Source: Halobacteria archaeon HArc-gm2
GTDB taxonomy: Archaea > Halobacteriota > Halobacteria > Halobacteriales > Haloarculaceae
Direction of reading: 5' to 3'
DNA: 64,000 nt
Assembly: GCA_025517465.1 (NCBI GenBank)
Contig: JAOPKE010000005.1
Coordinates: 62,001-126,000 of the forward strand
The notes under the pieces are model-generated. The model did not search any database and had not been told where the DNA came from. It saw only the letters and a program-made list of their open reading frames with translations. The position numbers and the translations under genes are program-made. Below, in pieces: positions 26,583 through 35,204 of this stretch. The stretch's first letter is position 1. Each line of letters opens with the position of its first letter.

Positions 26583-26680
26583 CGCTCAGTGTAGGACTCT
26601 CAGTCAGGTAGGTCCTTCGCGATACCGAGGTAGCTCAGTTCGCAGTCTTCAACAACTGGGAAGCGACTGTCAGCGTCTCC

Positions 26681-26913
26681 GAAAGCCCCCTCCCGCTCGT
26701 GGCCTACACCTCGCTGTCGTCCGAAAGGCGCTCCGCGCCTTTCGTGATGAGCGTGGGACTCTTCGAGTCCCACGAACCATGCGAACGGGCGCTTCGCGCC
26801 CGTGAGCAGATGACGAGAGAGCTTCGCTCTCTCGAACCATGCGCGCTCGCTTCGCTCGCGTGCTTGCGTCGGTTCGGCTCACGACCGGTCGGCCCCTTTC
26901 GATGCCCCACCCT
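26681..26913 (-). repeat. Structured repeat half-copy E (inverted relative to D)
   Basis: About 233 bp starting GAAAGCCCC and ending GGCCCCTTTCGATGCCCC, an arm of the element lacking the core. TGCTTGCGTCG at 26862-26872 is the inverse of the CGACGCAAGCA in half-copy D, so E is in the opposite orientation. It is expanded by small perfect hairpins: CGAAAGGCGC/GCGCCTTTCG (26722-26742), CGTGGGACTC/GAGTCCCACG, CGGGCGCTTCGCGCCCG and GAGAGAGCTTCGCTCTCTC. Confidence 0.65.
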
Positions 26914-26973
26914 GGCGGTTGTGGAAGCGCTGTTCGAACGGTGGGTACGACCAAGTATTGAATTGGAGTTTCT

Positions 26974-28263
26974 TCACTCGTCGGCGACGATGCGGTAGAG
27001 GGCCCCCGTCGGCCCGTCCCCCCCGTCGTCGTCACCGCCGTCCTCGCTTTCATCCTCCCCGAGGTACTCCTCGGACGCCCGCGAGGTGACGTAGACGGCG
27101 TCGTCGGTGACGAGCGGCGTGCTCGTGACCCAGCCACCGGTTTCGACGCGCCAGCGTTCCTCGCCGGAGTCCTTCTCCACGGCGTAGAGGTGGCGGTCGT
27201 AGGAACCGGCCAGGACGTGGTCGTTCGTGACGACGGGGCACCCGATGACTCTGCCGCCGGTGTCGAAGCGCCACTTCGACTCGCCGGTGGCGGCGTCGAG
27301 GGCGTAGAGGTTGGAGTCGTGGCTGCCCACGTACACCGTCCCGGTCGACGGCTCGACGGAGGGGCCGGACATCACCAGACTGCCCGTCTCGAACGCCCAC
27401 TCCTCGGTGCCGTCGTCGAGGGCGACGCGATAGACGTGGTCGTCCCAGGAGCCGAAGAAGGCGCTGCCGTCGTACGTGGCGACGGGGCCCTTGATGGGTT
27501 CGCCAGTCGAGAAGGTCCACTCGAACTCGTGGTCGGGGGAGGACCAGGCGTAGAGGTCGCCGTCGTTCGACCCGACGACGATCCGACCACTCTCTTCGTC
27601 GATGGCGGCCGTCGAGTGCGGGTGGTCCGTCGGGCGCTGGTCCTCCCAGACGACGTCGCCCGTGACCGCGTCGACGCCGAACATCCCACCGCTGGGGTCG
27701 TAGTACTCGACGGCGATGTAGACGACGCCGTCCAGGTAGCCCGGGCTCGACCCGATGGCGTCGCCGAGCTGGACGCGCCAGTACTGCTCGCCGGACTCCA
27801 GGTCGAAGGCGTACAGGTTCCCGTCGTAGGCGCCGACGTAGATGGTGTCGTTGGCAATGGTCGGCGTGCCGTGGAATCCCCGCGTGGTGTCGGTGGCGTC
27901 GGTCCGCCAGCGAACCTCGCCGTCGGGCGTGACGGCACGCACCTCGCCGGTGTCGCCGGGGACGACGACGTCGCCGTTCGGGGCGAGCACCGGACTCGCC
28001 TTCGCAGCGGTGTGGTCCCCGGTGTTGACGTCGGGGACTTCCCAGTTGACCCGGACCGATTCGGGGACCGTCGCGTCCGGAGCGATCCCCCGTCGGGTCG
28101 GGTCACCGCGGAACTGCGCGTCCGCGGTCGCGGTGGCCGGACTCGTCGGGCCGCCGCCGAGCGTCCGGAGCGGTCCCGTACAGCCGGCCAGGCCGCCGGC
28201 CGCCGCGACACCGGCCGCGGCCGCTCCCACCGTCCGGAGGAACTGCCGTCTGGATTCGTCCAT
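26974..28263 (-). CDS. PQQ-type beta-propeller lipoprotein
   Basis: 429 aa. Tat signal with Arg5-Arg6 (SRRQFLR) and lipobox LAGC with Cys28. The rest is a propeller of PQQ-like/BamB-type repeats: successive blades contain forms of YVGAYDGNLYAFDLESGEQYW, DLYAWS, NLYALDAATGESKWRFDTGG and HLYAVEKDSGEERW. An acidic Gly/Asp stretch lies near the C-terminus. It sits on the outer face of the membrane, probably as a scaffold; quinoprotein enzyme activity is not implied. It is divergent from secF. Confidence 0.9.
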   Translation of the reverse strand: MDESRRQFLRTVGAAAAGVAAAGGLAGCTGPLRTLGGGPTSPATATADAQFRGDPTRRGIAPDATVPESVRVNWEVPDVNTGDHTAAKASPVLAPNGDVVVPGDTGEVRAVTPDGEVRWRTDATDTTRGFHGTPTIANDTIYVGAYDGNLYAFDLESGEQYWRVQLGDAIGSSPGYLDGVVYIAVEYYDPSGGMFGVDAVTGDVVWEDQRPTDHPHSTAAIDEESGRIVVGSNDGDLYAWSSPDHEFEWTFSTGEPIKGPVATYDGSAFFGSWDDHVYRVALDDGTEEWAFETGSLVMSGPSVEPSTGTVYVGSHDSNLYALDAATGESKWRFDTGGRVIGCPVVTNDHVLAGSYDRHLYAVEKDSGEERWRVETGGWVTSTPLVTDDAVYVTSRASEEYLGEDESEDGGDDDGGDGPTGALYRIVADE

Positions 28264-28397
28264 CGTTCGTCGACTGTCCGCGGACCACGATCAAAGCAGT
28301 TTGGGTCCGGGGCGGCGGGGCGCGGTCCGCCAGCGCACGTGGACTGCTTCCTCACCCGTCCGGCGACTCTCGCACTCCTCGACCCCGAGATAAGAAG

Positions 28398-28406
28398 GCT
28401 TATTCG
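28398..28406 (+). promoter_or_regulatory. TATA-like box of the secFD operon
   Basis: GCTTATTCG lies 23-31 bp before the secF ATG at 28429, consistent with a leaderless or very short-leader transcript. Confidence 0.5.
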
Positions 28407-28428
28407 GAGCCCTTTCGCACCAAACCCC

Positions 28429-29310
28429 ATGATGGAGTTCGACGTGCGCGAGGTCGATTACACGGAGTATTCGAACCGTCAGCTGGCGGCCGTGCCGCTG
28501 GCGGTGCTCGCCCTCGCGATACTGATTCTCGTCGGCTGGTCGCTCTTCGTCACCGGGGCGCCGACCGACCCCGGTGCACCAGTCACGCCCGGCATCGACT
28601 TCACCGGGGGAACCGAGTTGCGCGTCGAATCGGACATGACACAGCAGGAAGTCGAGGCGTCGTTCGACCAGACCGTCATCTCGGTCCAGGGGGTCGTCGG
28701 GTCCGGCGACACCTACGTCGTGCGCCTCCAGTCCTCCGACGTCCAGTCGATCCGCCAGCAGGCGCAGGCGGCCGATATGAACGTCCTGTCGAGCGCGTCG
28801 ACCGCGCCATCCTTCGGGGCCGGGGCCCAGCAGACGGCAGTCATCGGGCTGGTCGTCGCCTTCACCGGGATGAGCCTCCTCGTGTTCGGGCTGTTCCGCA
28901 CCTTCGTCCCGAGCCTGGCCGTCGTGGTGTCGGCGTTCTCCGACATCATCATCCCGCTGGCGGTGATGAACTTCATCGGGATCAAACTGTCGCTGGGCAC
29001 CGTCGCCGCCCTCCTGATGCTCATCGGTTACAGCGTCGACTCTGACATCCTGCTCAACAACCACGTCCTCCGTCGCTCCGGTGGGTTCTACGAGAGCGTC
29101 TACCGCGCGATGGAGACCGGTATCACGATGACGCTCACCTCCATCGCCGCGATGGCGGTGATGGCGGTCGTCGCGACGATATTCAACATCGACCTGATGG
29201 CGGACATCGGGATCGTCCTCGTCATCGGGCTCACCGCTGACCTCATGAACACCTACCTGTTGAACCTCTCACTGCTTCGCTGGTACAAGTACGAGGGGGT
29301 GGCGCGATGA
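28429..29310 (+). CDS. secF: Protein-export membrane protein SecF
   Basis: 293 aa, six membrane segments in the RND-like arrangement: one at about 22-42, an outer loop containing the conserved GIDFTGGTELRV, then five helices with GYSVDSDILLNNHVLR between the fourth and fifth. With SecD it uses the ion gradient to help complete Sec export. Archaeal order secF-secD is the reverse of most bacteria. Two ATGs lie side by side (28429 and 28432). Its TGA overlaps the secD ATG by 4 bp. Confidence 0.95.
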   Translation: MMEFDVREVDYTEYSNRQLAAVPLAVLALAILILVGWSLFVTGAPTDPGAPVTPGIDFTGGTELRVESDMTQQEVEASFDQTVISVQGVVGSGDTYVVRLQSSDVQSIRQQAQAADMNVLSSASTAPSFGAGAQQTAVIGLVVAFTGMSLLVFGLFRTFVPSLAVVVSAFSDIIIPLAVMNFIGIKLSLGTVAALLMLIGYSVDSDILLNNHVLRRSGGFYESVYRAMETGITMTLTSIAAMAVMAVVATIFNIDLMADIGIVLVIGLTADLMNTYLLNLSLLRWYKYEGVAR

Positions 29311-30935
29311 GCGCCATCCGCGACAACTGGCGCATCGTCCTGCTGGTCCTCCTGCTCGTCGCGAGCGCAGTCGTGCTGTTCGTGCCCGGCGCGACGGCCG
29401 GCGGCGGCGCGAACGAGACCGAAGCGCCGACCGGGACCAACGTCTCCGCGGACGAACGCGACAGCGGGTGGACGAACCTCCAGTACGGCATCCAGCTCGA
29501 CGGCGGATCCCGCATCCGCGCGCCCATCGTCGGCAACACCACGGAGAACGTGAACATCACGAGCTTCAACGAGAGCGACTCGCTGGAAACCACGCTGGCC
29601 CAGCGCTTCGAGATCGACCGCCTGGACGTCGAGGTGACTCCTAACGAGCAGAACGAACCCGACAGCGGCACCGTCGAGGTGTACAGCCGGAACGTCACGC
29701 AGGCCGAGCTACTGACCGCGCTCCAGGACGAAGGATACGATGTCTCCGAGTCCGACGTCCGGAACGGCGTGACGCAGTCGACCCGCGACGAGATGGTCAG
29801 CGTCATCGACGAGAAGCTCCAGGTCTCCGCACTGACAGGCGCGGACGTCCGCGAGGCCAGAACGCCCACGGGCGAGAACTACATCGTCATCGAGGCGACG
29901 GGTCGCGACATCGGTGAGCTACGTGAAATCCTCGACGAACGGGGCATCGTCCGCCAGTACGTGCTCTACCAGGCTCAGAACGGATCGGTCGTCCGCGAGG
30001 AGGTCCTCACCCAGGAGGACTTCGACGACATCGGCAGCGTCCGCCAGGACCAGGCCGGCCGGTACAGCGTCGGCGTGACCCTCTCCGATTCCGCCGCGGG
30101 GCCGTTCATGCAGGCGATGCAGACCCACGGCTACACCCAGGGCACTCGGTGTGGCGTCGACACGACCAGTTCCACACCACCCGAGGAACAGCTCTCGGCG
30201 GGCGACCGCTGTCTGCTGACGACGCTCAACGAAGAGCCCGTGTTCGCCGCCGGTGTTGAGCCGGGCCTGGCGTCGTCGTTCCGTGACGACACGTTCGTCA
30301 ACGACCCGTCGATGTCGATGACCGCGCCGGACCGGGACCGCGCCCGGAATCTCGAACTGAGCCTGAAGGTCGGCGCGCCCCTTCCCGCACCGCTGGACTT
30401 CGCGGAGGCCCAGACCACGTCGCTCCAGCCCTCGCTCGGTGACCAGTACAAGACCAACTCGGTCATCACCGGTCTCATCGCCGTCATCGCCGTGAGCGGT
30501 GCGGTGTACACCCGCTACCGCGACCCCCGCGTCGCCGCGCCGATGGTCGTCACCGCGCTCTCGGAGGTGGTGATCCTGCTCGGGTTCGTCTCGCTGGTCC
30601 AGTTCCCCATCGATCTGTCCCACATCGCCGGCTTCATCGCCGTCATCGGCACGGGGGTGGACGACCTGATCATCATCGCCGACGAGATCCTCCAGGAGAA
30701 GGGGGTGGCGACCGGCCGCGTCTTCCAGAACCGCTTCCGCAAGGCGTTCTGGGTCATCGGCGCCGCCGCCGCGACCACCATCATCGCGATGAGCCCGCTG
30801 ATGGTGCTCTCGCTGGGCGACCTGACCGGCTTCGCCATCGTCACCATCGTCGGCGTCCTCATCGGTGTGCTCGTCACCCGTCCGGCCTACGGTGACATCC
30901 TCCGCCACCTCGTCCTGAGCGAGGACGAGCGGTAA
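29307..30935 (+). CDS. secD: Protein-export membrane protein SecD
   Basis: 542 aa. N-terminal helix (RIVLLVLLLVASAVVLFVPG), a large outer domain with LQYGIQLDGGSRIRAP (the SecD LGLDLxGG-type motif in divergent form), and C-terminal helices with GTGVDDLIIIADEILQE and a FRKAFWVIGAAAATTIIAMSPL helix. Translation is coupled to secF. T-rich runs follow the stop. Confidence 0.95.
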   Translation: MSAIRDNWRIVLLVLLLVASAVVLFVPGATAGGGANETEAPTGTNVSADERDSGWTNLQYGIQLDGGSRIRAPIVGNTTENVNITSFNESDSLETTLAQRFEIDRLDVEVTPNEQNEPDSGTVEVYSRNVTQAELLTALQDEGYDVSESDVRNGVTQSTRDEMVSVIDEKLQVSALTGADVREARTPTGENYIVIEATGRDIGELREILDERGIVRQYVLYQAQNGSVVREEVLTQEDFDDIGSVRQDQAGRYSVGVTLSDSAAGPFMQAMQTHGYTQGTRCGVDTTSSTPPEEQLSAGDRCLLTTLNEEPVFAAGVEPGLASSFRDDTFVNDPSMSMTAPDRDRARNLELSLKVGAPLPAPLDFAEAQTTSLQPSLGDQYKTNSVITGLIAVIAVSGAVYTRYRDPRVAAPMVVTALSEVVILLGFVSLVQFPIDLSHIAGFIAVIGTGVDDLIIIADEILQEKGVATGRVFQNRFRKAFWVIGAAAATTIIAMSPLMVLSLGDLTGFAIVTIVGVLIGVLVTRPAYGDILRHLVLSEDER

Positions 30936-30947
30936 GGAATTTCTGAG

Positions 30948-30973
30948 TTTTCTTTTGTCTCGGTCTGATTTTT
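30948..30973 (+). terminator. T-rich terminator after secD
   Basis: Three T runs (TTTT 30948-30951, TTTT 30953-30956, TTTTT 30969-30973) just past the secD stop, the oligo-T type of archaeal termination signal, ahead of structured repeat copy C. Confidence 0.5.
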
Positions 30974-31066
30974 GTGAGTGTGGCGCTACGCTCTCTGGTG
31001 TATGCTATTGTGAAGTGAGTGGGTGTTTTGGTGGAATAATGCTGGAAGAAACTAGACTGCCAACAA

Positions 31067-31494
31067 CCAGAAAGCCCTCGGCGCGCTCCGATCCCGGGGC
31101 TCGCTGCGCTCCAGTAGGTGCTTGCTTCGCCCGGGTTCCCGGAGCCCACCTCGCCCTTTCAGTCCACCGTCAGAGCAAGCTCTGACGAGCCCTCGTTCGC
31201 TTCGCTCACGAGGACTCCAAGGCCCGCACAGCACCGCAGCCCTGCCCTCCCCCTGGTCGCGCGATGAAACGCGCTCCCGGCCGTGCGGTTGCTGTGCGGG
31301 CAGGAAGCGTGTCGCGCCGCCAGGCGCGACTGGGGAGGTTTGGTGGTTGTAATCGCGAGCGCCTCCGTGCGCGAGCATTACGGTCCCTGGTGGACTGAAA
31401 GGGCGAGGTGCGCTGGCCGAAGCACGGCGATGCAAGCACCGACCGGAGGGAGGCGCGCAGCGAGCCGCGCGAGGCGAGCGCGCCGAGGGCTTTC
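31067..31494 (+). repeat. Interspersed structured repeat, full copy C
   Basis: 428 bp between the convergent secD and rnhB genes. Outer ends: AAAGCCCTCGGCGCGCTC (31071-31088) and its exact inverse (31476-31493). Inner pair: 31147-31168 is the perfect 22-nt inverse of 31389-31410 (GGTGGACTGAAAGGGCGAGG plus two bases). Core CAGCCCTGCCCTCCCCCTGG (31238-31257) and GGGGAGGTTTGGTGG (31332-31346). The core hairpin at 31311-31330 is GTCGCGCC-GCCA-GGCGCGAC, different in sequence from copies A and B yet fully paired. A GAGCAAGCTC-type hairpin insertion lies near 31172-31190. Confidence 0.85.
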
Positions 31495-31611
31495 GACATC
31501 TTGTTGTCCACGGCCGCGTCTACAACTCGAACCCACCAAATTGCTCACTGCCCTCACTGTACTGACTGCTCCAGGCGATGGAATTCCAGACGCTGGAAAG
31601 ACGCTTCCTGC

Positions 31612-32244
31612 TCAAAACTCGTCCAGACCGGATTGTTCGGCGGCGGCGAGCACGTCGTCACAGGTCGACCACGATTCACGCGCACAGGGCGGCAACTCGC
31701 CGTGGTCGTCGACGAACTCCCGCAGGAACTCCCTGGTCGTCGGGTCGCTCGGATAGCCGCTCCCCACCTCGCCGTGGTCCGCGGCCAACCGTTCCACGTG
31801 GGCGTCCCGTTCCACCTTCGCGACGATGCTCGCGGCGCCCACGACCGGGTCGGACTCGTCGGCCTGGTGTTCGGCAGTAACGCGCACGTCGGCCGACACC
31901 CGACTCGTCACCCGCTCTCCGAAGCGGGTGGCGTTCGCGTCGCCGGCGTCGACCAGTCCGACGTAGCCGTCCGCGGCGATTTCGGCCAGCGCTTCGGCGT
32001 GGGCGGCGACGGTCAGCGTGTTCATGTCCGTCTCGGGGTCGTCGATACGTTCGACCGAAATCTCCGCGACGCCGACGGTGGCGATCTCGCGGATTTCGAC
32101 GGCGAGTTCCTCGCGGCGGGCGGGGGCGATGCCCTTCGAGTCGCCGACGCCGTCGGGCAGGGCCGACGGCTCGCAGTGGACCGCCGCGGCGAACATCGAA
32201 CCCAGGACGGGTCCCTTGCCGGCCTCGTCGACGCCGAATCGCAC
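31612..32244 (-). CDS. rnhB: Ribonuclease HII
   Basis: 210 aa. Catalytic motifs GVDEAGKGPVLG (Asp5, Glu6), DSKGI, an Asp in DESDPVVGAASIVAKVERD, and GSGYPSDPTTREF. It cleaves the RNA strand of RNA-DNA hybrids and removes misincorporated ribonucleotides. GEAGKGP replaces the more common EAGRGP of bacteria, as is usual in archaea. Full length. Confidence 0.95.
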   Translation of the reverse strand: MRFGVDEAGKGPVLGSMFAAAVHCEPSALPDGVGDSKGIAPARREELAVEIREIATVGVAEISVERIDDPETDMNTLTVAAHAEALAEIAADGYVGLVDAGDANATRFGERVTSRVSADVRVTAEHQADESDPVVGAASIVAKVERDAHVERLAADHGEVGSGYPSDPTTREFLREFVDDHGELPPCARESWSTCDDVLAAAEQSGLDEF

Positions 32245-32307
32245 GGCTGTCCAGTGTGTGGCTCGAAAGAAGTCCGTTGTGGTCCGCGCCGCCCGTTCCG
32301 GTCCGCG

Positions 32308-32451
32308 CTACTCGAACAGGGATCGCGACCGCCTGCGTTCGCCCTCGTCCACGTCGTCCAGGTCGAGTCCCTCCGCCTCGGCCCTGGCCCGCAGTTGTTC
32401 GTACAGCCGGCAGAACGCCCGATCCATGTGATCGCCCGTCGTGGCTGGCAT
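32308..32451 (-). CDS. Putative 47-aa acidic protein next to rnhB
   Basis: Short frame starting MPATTGDHMDRAFCRLYEQL and continuing as a charged helix (RARAEAEGLDLDDVDEG) with a basic ERRRSRSLFE end. The composition is that of a haloarchaeal protein, whereas other frames in this stretch are Arg/Ser/Thr-rich noise. It lies 63 bp upstream of rnhB on the same strand. No family recognised; a second ATG at residue 9 is possible. Confidence 0.5.
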   Translation of the reverse strand: MPATTGDHMDRAFCRLYEQLRARAEAEGLDLDDVDEGERRRSRSLFE

Positions 32452-32553
32452 CTACCAGTAGATGGTGCGGATCCCTCGTAAGGATTGCGGGTGCCCCGGA
32501 TCCGATCTGGGGCCCCCATGGCACTTTTCTCTGCGGGGCGCCAACACCACGCC

Positions 32554-32817
32554 ATGCTCCGATTCCTCATCGCAGTTGTCGGGCTGATCCAGCTTATCGC
32601 GCCCGAGAAGGTCGTCGCGATGTACACGCGGCTGGCCTTCGAGGGGCCCGAAGCGTTCACCGTCCGTCGGTGGGTCGTGCCGGCGATGCGACTGGAAGGG
32701 CTGCTGTTGCTCTGGGTCGCCGTCAACGGGCTCGAAACGGGAGAATCGGACGAAGAAGCGCTCTCGGATCAGGCGAGCTTGGCGAAGGCGAGCGTGCCCG
32801 AGATGTTCTCGATGTAG
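32554..32817 (+). CDS. Small membrane protein, 3' end overlapping aIF2-beta gene
   Basis: 87 aa. A hydrophobic N-terminus (MLRFLIAVVGLIQLIAPEKVV) and a second segment (MRLEGLLLLWVAVNGL) around a soluble loop with FTVRRWVVPA. The last 15 codons read antisense through the end of the convergent aIF2-beta gene (49 bp overlap), where composition is constrained by that gene. It looks like a genuine small membrane protein of unknown role. Confidence 0.65.
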   Translation: MLRFLIAVVGLIQLIAPEKVVAMYTRLAFEGPEAFTVRRWVVPAMRLEGLLLLWVAVNGLETGESDEEALSDQASLAKASVPEMFSM

Positions 32818-33380
32818 GCGGTGACGACCTGGCCCTCGCTGGCGCCGGGGACGAAGATGGTGTACTTGCCCTTCTCGGCGACGCCGTCACCCTCGCGGCC
32901 GGTGCCGGTGATCTTCACTTCGTAGGTCTTGCCTTCTTCGAGCGTCGCGGTGTTCTGCTGGCTCGAGGAGGTGCTGCGCTTTGCGACGGGACGGAAGGCA
33001 CCGCAGGCCTCACAGCGGAGCATGTCGACGCCGTCTTCTTTGGTGAGTTTGGTGTCCGGGAGGCCACACTCCGAGCAGGTGACGTACTCGGCGACGTAGG
33101 CGTCGATGGCGGCCGAGAAGTCGTCGGTGTCGAACGATCCGTTGTAGCGGGCCTGGCTCCCGTCGAACTGGCCGTTGGTCCCGAGTTCGCGCTGGATGGT
33201 CCGGTGGACGTGCTTGGAGTCACGTGCGAGCGCGTCTGCGATGTCGTCGAGGTTCGTCAGGCGCGTGAAGGCGCCGTCTGTCTGGCCGACGGGGTCGGGG
33301 ACGGAGAGGCGTTCACCGGCCTCCCGGGGCTGGTCCGGGAGTTCGTCGAACGCGCGGTCGAGCGCTGAGTCGTAGTTCAT
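32769..33380 (-). CDS. Translation initiation factor aIF2 subunit beta with TRAM domain
   Basis: 203 aa. The N-terminal part is the aIF2-beta/eIF5 fold (YDSALDRAFDELPDQP...VHRTIQRELGTNGQFDG); the zinc finger is CSECGLPDTKL...LRCEACGAFRPV. After a Ser/Gln linker, residues about 145-203 form a TRAM domain (LEEGKTYEVKITGTGREGDGVAEKGKYTIFVPGA), an RNA-binding beta-barrel. It is part of the heterotrimer that brings initiator tRNA to the ribosome. The TRAM fusion is a halophile-type architecture. The ATG at 33380 begins the conserved N-terminus. Confidence 0.95.
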   Translation of the reverse strand: MNYDSALDRAFDELPDQPREAGERLSVPDPVGQTDGAFTRLTNLDDIADALARDSKHVHRTIQRELGTNGQFDGSQARYNGSFDTDDFSAAIDAYVAEYVTCSECGLPDTKLTKEDGVDMLRCEACGAFRPVAKRSTSSSQQNTATLEEGKTYEVKITGTGREGDGVAEKGKYTIFVPGASEGQVVTAYIENISGTLAFAKLA

Positions 33381-33529
33381 ATCGAATCGAGGTGGCAAGG
33401 ACGTAAATGCGTTCCGTACATCGTGCTATCATTCCCCCCTTCGACGGCGAGTACGTGCACACTGTGAAACACAATCGTGTGTATTGTTAGCAGAAGACAC
33501 AAATGGGGCGAGCTACTATATACAATTTA

Positions 33530-33916
33530 ATGAGTGACGACCCGCCGGACGTTCTCGGTCGTGTCCTGGATGCGGACGTCGACGAGGACCTCCTCCGCGC
33601 TCTGGGGACGCGTGAGCAGCGTTACACGCTCTATCACCTCCTCGACCACGAACGCGTCACGCTGTCCGAACTCGCCGACGTCCTCGCCGGTTGGCGAGCG
33701 ACCACGGAGTCCCGGGTCACCACCGGCGCCGACCGGTCGTCGCTCCGTATCGCCCTGTACCACAATCACCTCCCGCAACTGGCGAGCGCGGGACTCGTCG
33801 ACTTCGACGCGACGGAACTGGTCGTCGACCGGTCGCCGCTGTCGGCCGAGGAGCGCGAGATCGTCGAGGCGGCCTACCTCTCGGAACACTGGACCGGCGA
33901 ACCCGTCACTCCATGA
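33530..33916 (+). CDS. Winged-helix protein of haloarchaeal DUF7344-like type
   Basis: 128 aa. A helix-turn-helix region (EDLLRALGTREQRYTLYHLLDHERVTLSELADVLAG) followed by LRIALYHNHLPQLASAGLVDFD, the layout of haloarchaeal winged-helix regulators where the second helix pair leads into a hairpin wing. The ATG at 33530 (MSDDPPDVL) is preferred; an in-frame ATG at 33503 would add nine unusual residues. The start is preceded by AT-rich CTATATACAATTTA. Probably regulates or pairs with the DICT protein that follows. Confidence 0.75.
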   Translation: MSDDPPDVLGRVLDADVDEDLLRALGTREQRYTLYHLLDHERVTLSELADVLAGWRATTESRVTTGADRSSLRIALYHNHLPQLASAGLVDFDATELVVDRSPLSAEEREIVEAAYLSEHWTGEPVTP

Positions 33917-33962
33917 CCCGACCACTCCCGGGACCCGGTCCAAGTCCGACGCAATCGGGGAG

Positions 33963-34679
33963 ATGACGCTCGCGGATTTCGTCGCGGACGTGGCGAAGCG
34001 ACGCAAGACGATTGTCGTGTACGCGAGCGACGGCGCGCCCGACGTCGCGGCTCACTTCGAGTCGCGCAACGTCACCGTCGAGCGCAAGTCGCTCGCGCCG
34101 GGCGGGCCGGACGGCTTCGTCGTGTTACGGGACGAGGACGGCTTCGTCGGCGCCTTCGGCATCGACAAGTTCGCCGAACTGCTGGACCCGCCGCTGTTCC
34201 GGCCGACGTACCGGACGGACGTCTCGGAACCCTGGCGGTCGCTGTACGAGATTCTCGACAACACGCTGTTCGCCTCCTTCGGCCGCCGACAGTTGCTCGG
34301 TGCCACGCGCGAGATAGAGAACCGGGCCTGGCGGATCGGCGCCGGCACTCTCCGCGTCGGCTTTCAGTCGGTCGACGCCCTGGCGGCGCAGGTGAACGTC
34401 TATCGCCGCCTCGCCGAGCAGACCGACCTGTCTATCCACGCCTTCGTCGACGCCGGCGACGAGGCGGTCCCCGTGCCCGACGGGGTCGAACTGTTCCGGA
34501 GCGAGGGGACGGAGATCGGTGACTTCTGGTTTCTCGTCTACGACGCCGCCGGCGACCCGCTGAACGCCTGTGCCCTCCTCGCCGAGGAGCGTTCCCCAGG
34601 CATCTACTACGGGTTTTGGACGTACGACGAAGACCGGGTCGCGGCACTCTCGACCTACCTCCGGGACGGCCACGAGTGA
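33963..34679 (+). CDS. DICT-type sensory domain protein
   Basis: 238 aa made of a DICT domain, a predicted ligand or light sensory module: LADFVADVAKRRKTIVVYASD, FASFGRRQLLGATREIENRAWRIGAGTLRVGFQ, and IYYGFWTYDEDRVAAL at the end. No output domain is present. It is 46 bp downstream of a winged-helix gene, so the two probably form a sensor-regulator pair. Confidence 0.8.
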   Translation: MTLADFVADVAKRRKTIVVYASDGAPDVAAHFESRNVTVERKSLAPGGPDGFVVLRDEDGFVGAFGIDKFAELLDPPLFRPTYRTDVSEPWRSLYEILDNTLFASFGRRQLLGATREIENRAWRIGAGTLRVGFQSVDALAAQVNVYRRLAEQTDLSIHAFVDAGDEAVPVPDGVELFRSEGTEIGDFWFLVYDAAGDPLNACALLAEERSPGIYYGFWTYDEDRVAALSTYLRDGHE

Positions 34680-34922
34680 CGCCCGTCGACCGTTGCTCGC
34701 CGACGGAGCGAGAGCGATCCCCACCGCTCTAGGCCGACCGTTCGCTCGTTCCGGCCGGGGAAACGTCGCGTTTCACCCACTGGAGGCGCCTGTCGGGCGC
34801 TGTGTCACCGGCGGCGCGATTTTCGGTCCGGGCCGGGAATGCTCGTCGATCCAGCGCTAACGTCGGGTTGTCGGCGCTACTCAGGTTCTAACAAAGGATG
34901 CCTGGCTCCAATGCCCACGAGC

Positions 34923-35204
34923 ATGGCAAACAGAGGTCAACAGCAACAGGCGATGCGTGCCGCAGAAAAGACCGGAATGGACCCCGCCGTCGTGGCGTCG
35001 GCGGCGTCGGTCGCGCTGTCCTGGTACTTTTACTTCGTCAAGGGCGACAAACTCACCGGCCTGTTCGTCGGGCTGTGGCCACCGACGTTCCTGGCGTTCG
35101 CGAGCTACTTCGAACAGACGCGCATGAGCGACATGGTCGATCAGGCGACTGGCGGGAGCAGCGGCGGTGTCGTCCAGTCCCTCGAGCGCGTGATGCAGCG
35201 GTAA
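34923..35204 (+). CDS. Small membrane protein of unknown function
   Basis: 93 aa with a Gln-rich N-terminus (MANRGQQQQAMRAAEKTG), two hydrophobic segments (VVASAASVALSWYFYFV, GLFVGLWPPTFLAFASYF) and a C-terminal amphipathic helix. An in-frame ATG at 34911 would add four residues. No family known to me. Confidence 0.7.
   Translation: MANRGQQQQAMRAAEKTGMDPAVVASAASVALSWYFYFVKGDKLTGLFVGLWPPTFLAFASYFEQTRMSDMVDQATGGSSGGVVQSLERVMQR

Noticed and set aside
25424-26913. Insertion sequence with the DUF5812-like gene as transposase
   Set aside because: None of the three enclosed proteins has a DDE, HUH or serine-recombinase motif.
27190-28428. Plus-strand frame running opposite the PQQ propeller gene into secF
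   Set aside because: The upstream part is the antisense of the propeller gene; only the SecF part from 28429 is protein-like.
31052-31435. Open frame on the minus strand in repeat copy C
   Set aside because: Same reason: low-complexity basic peptide imposed by the structured element.
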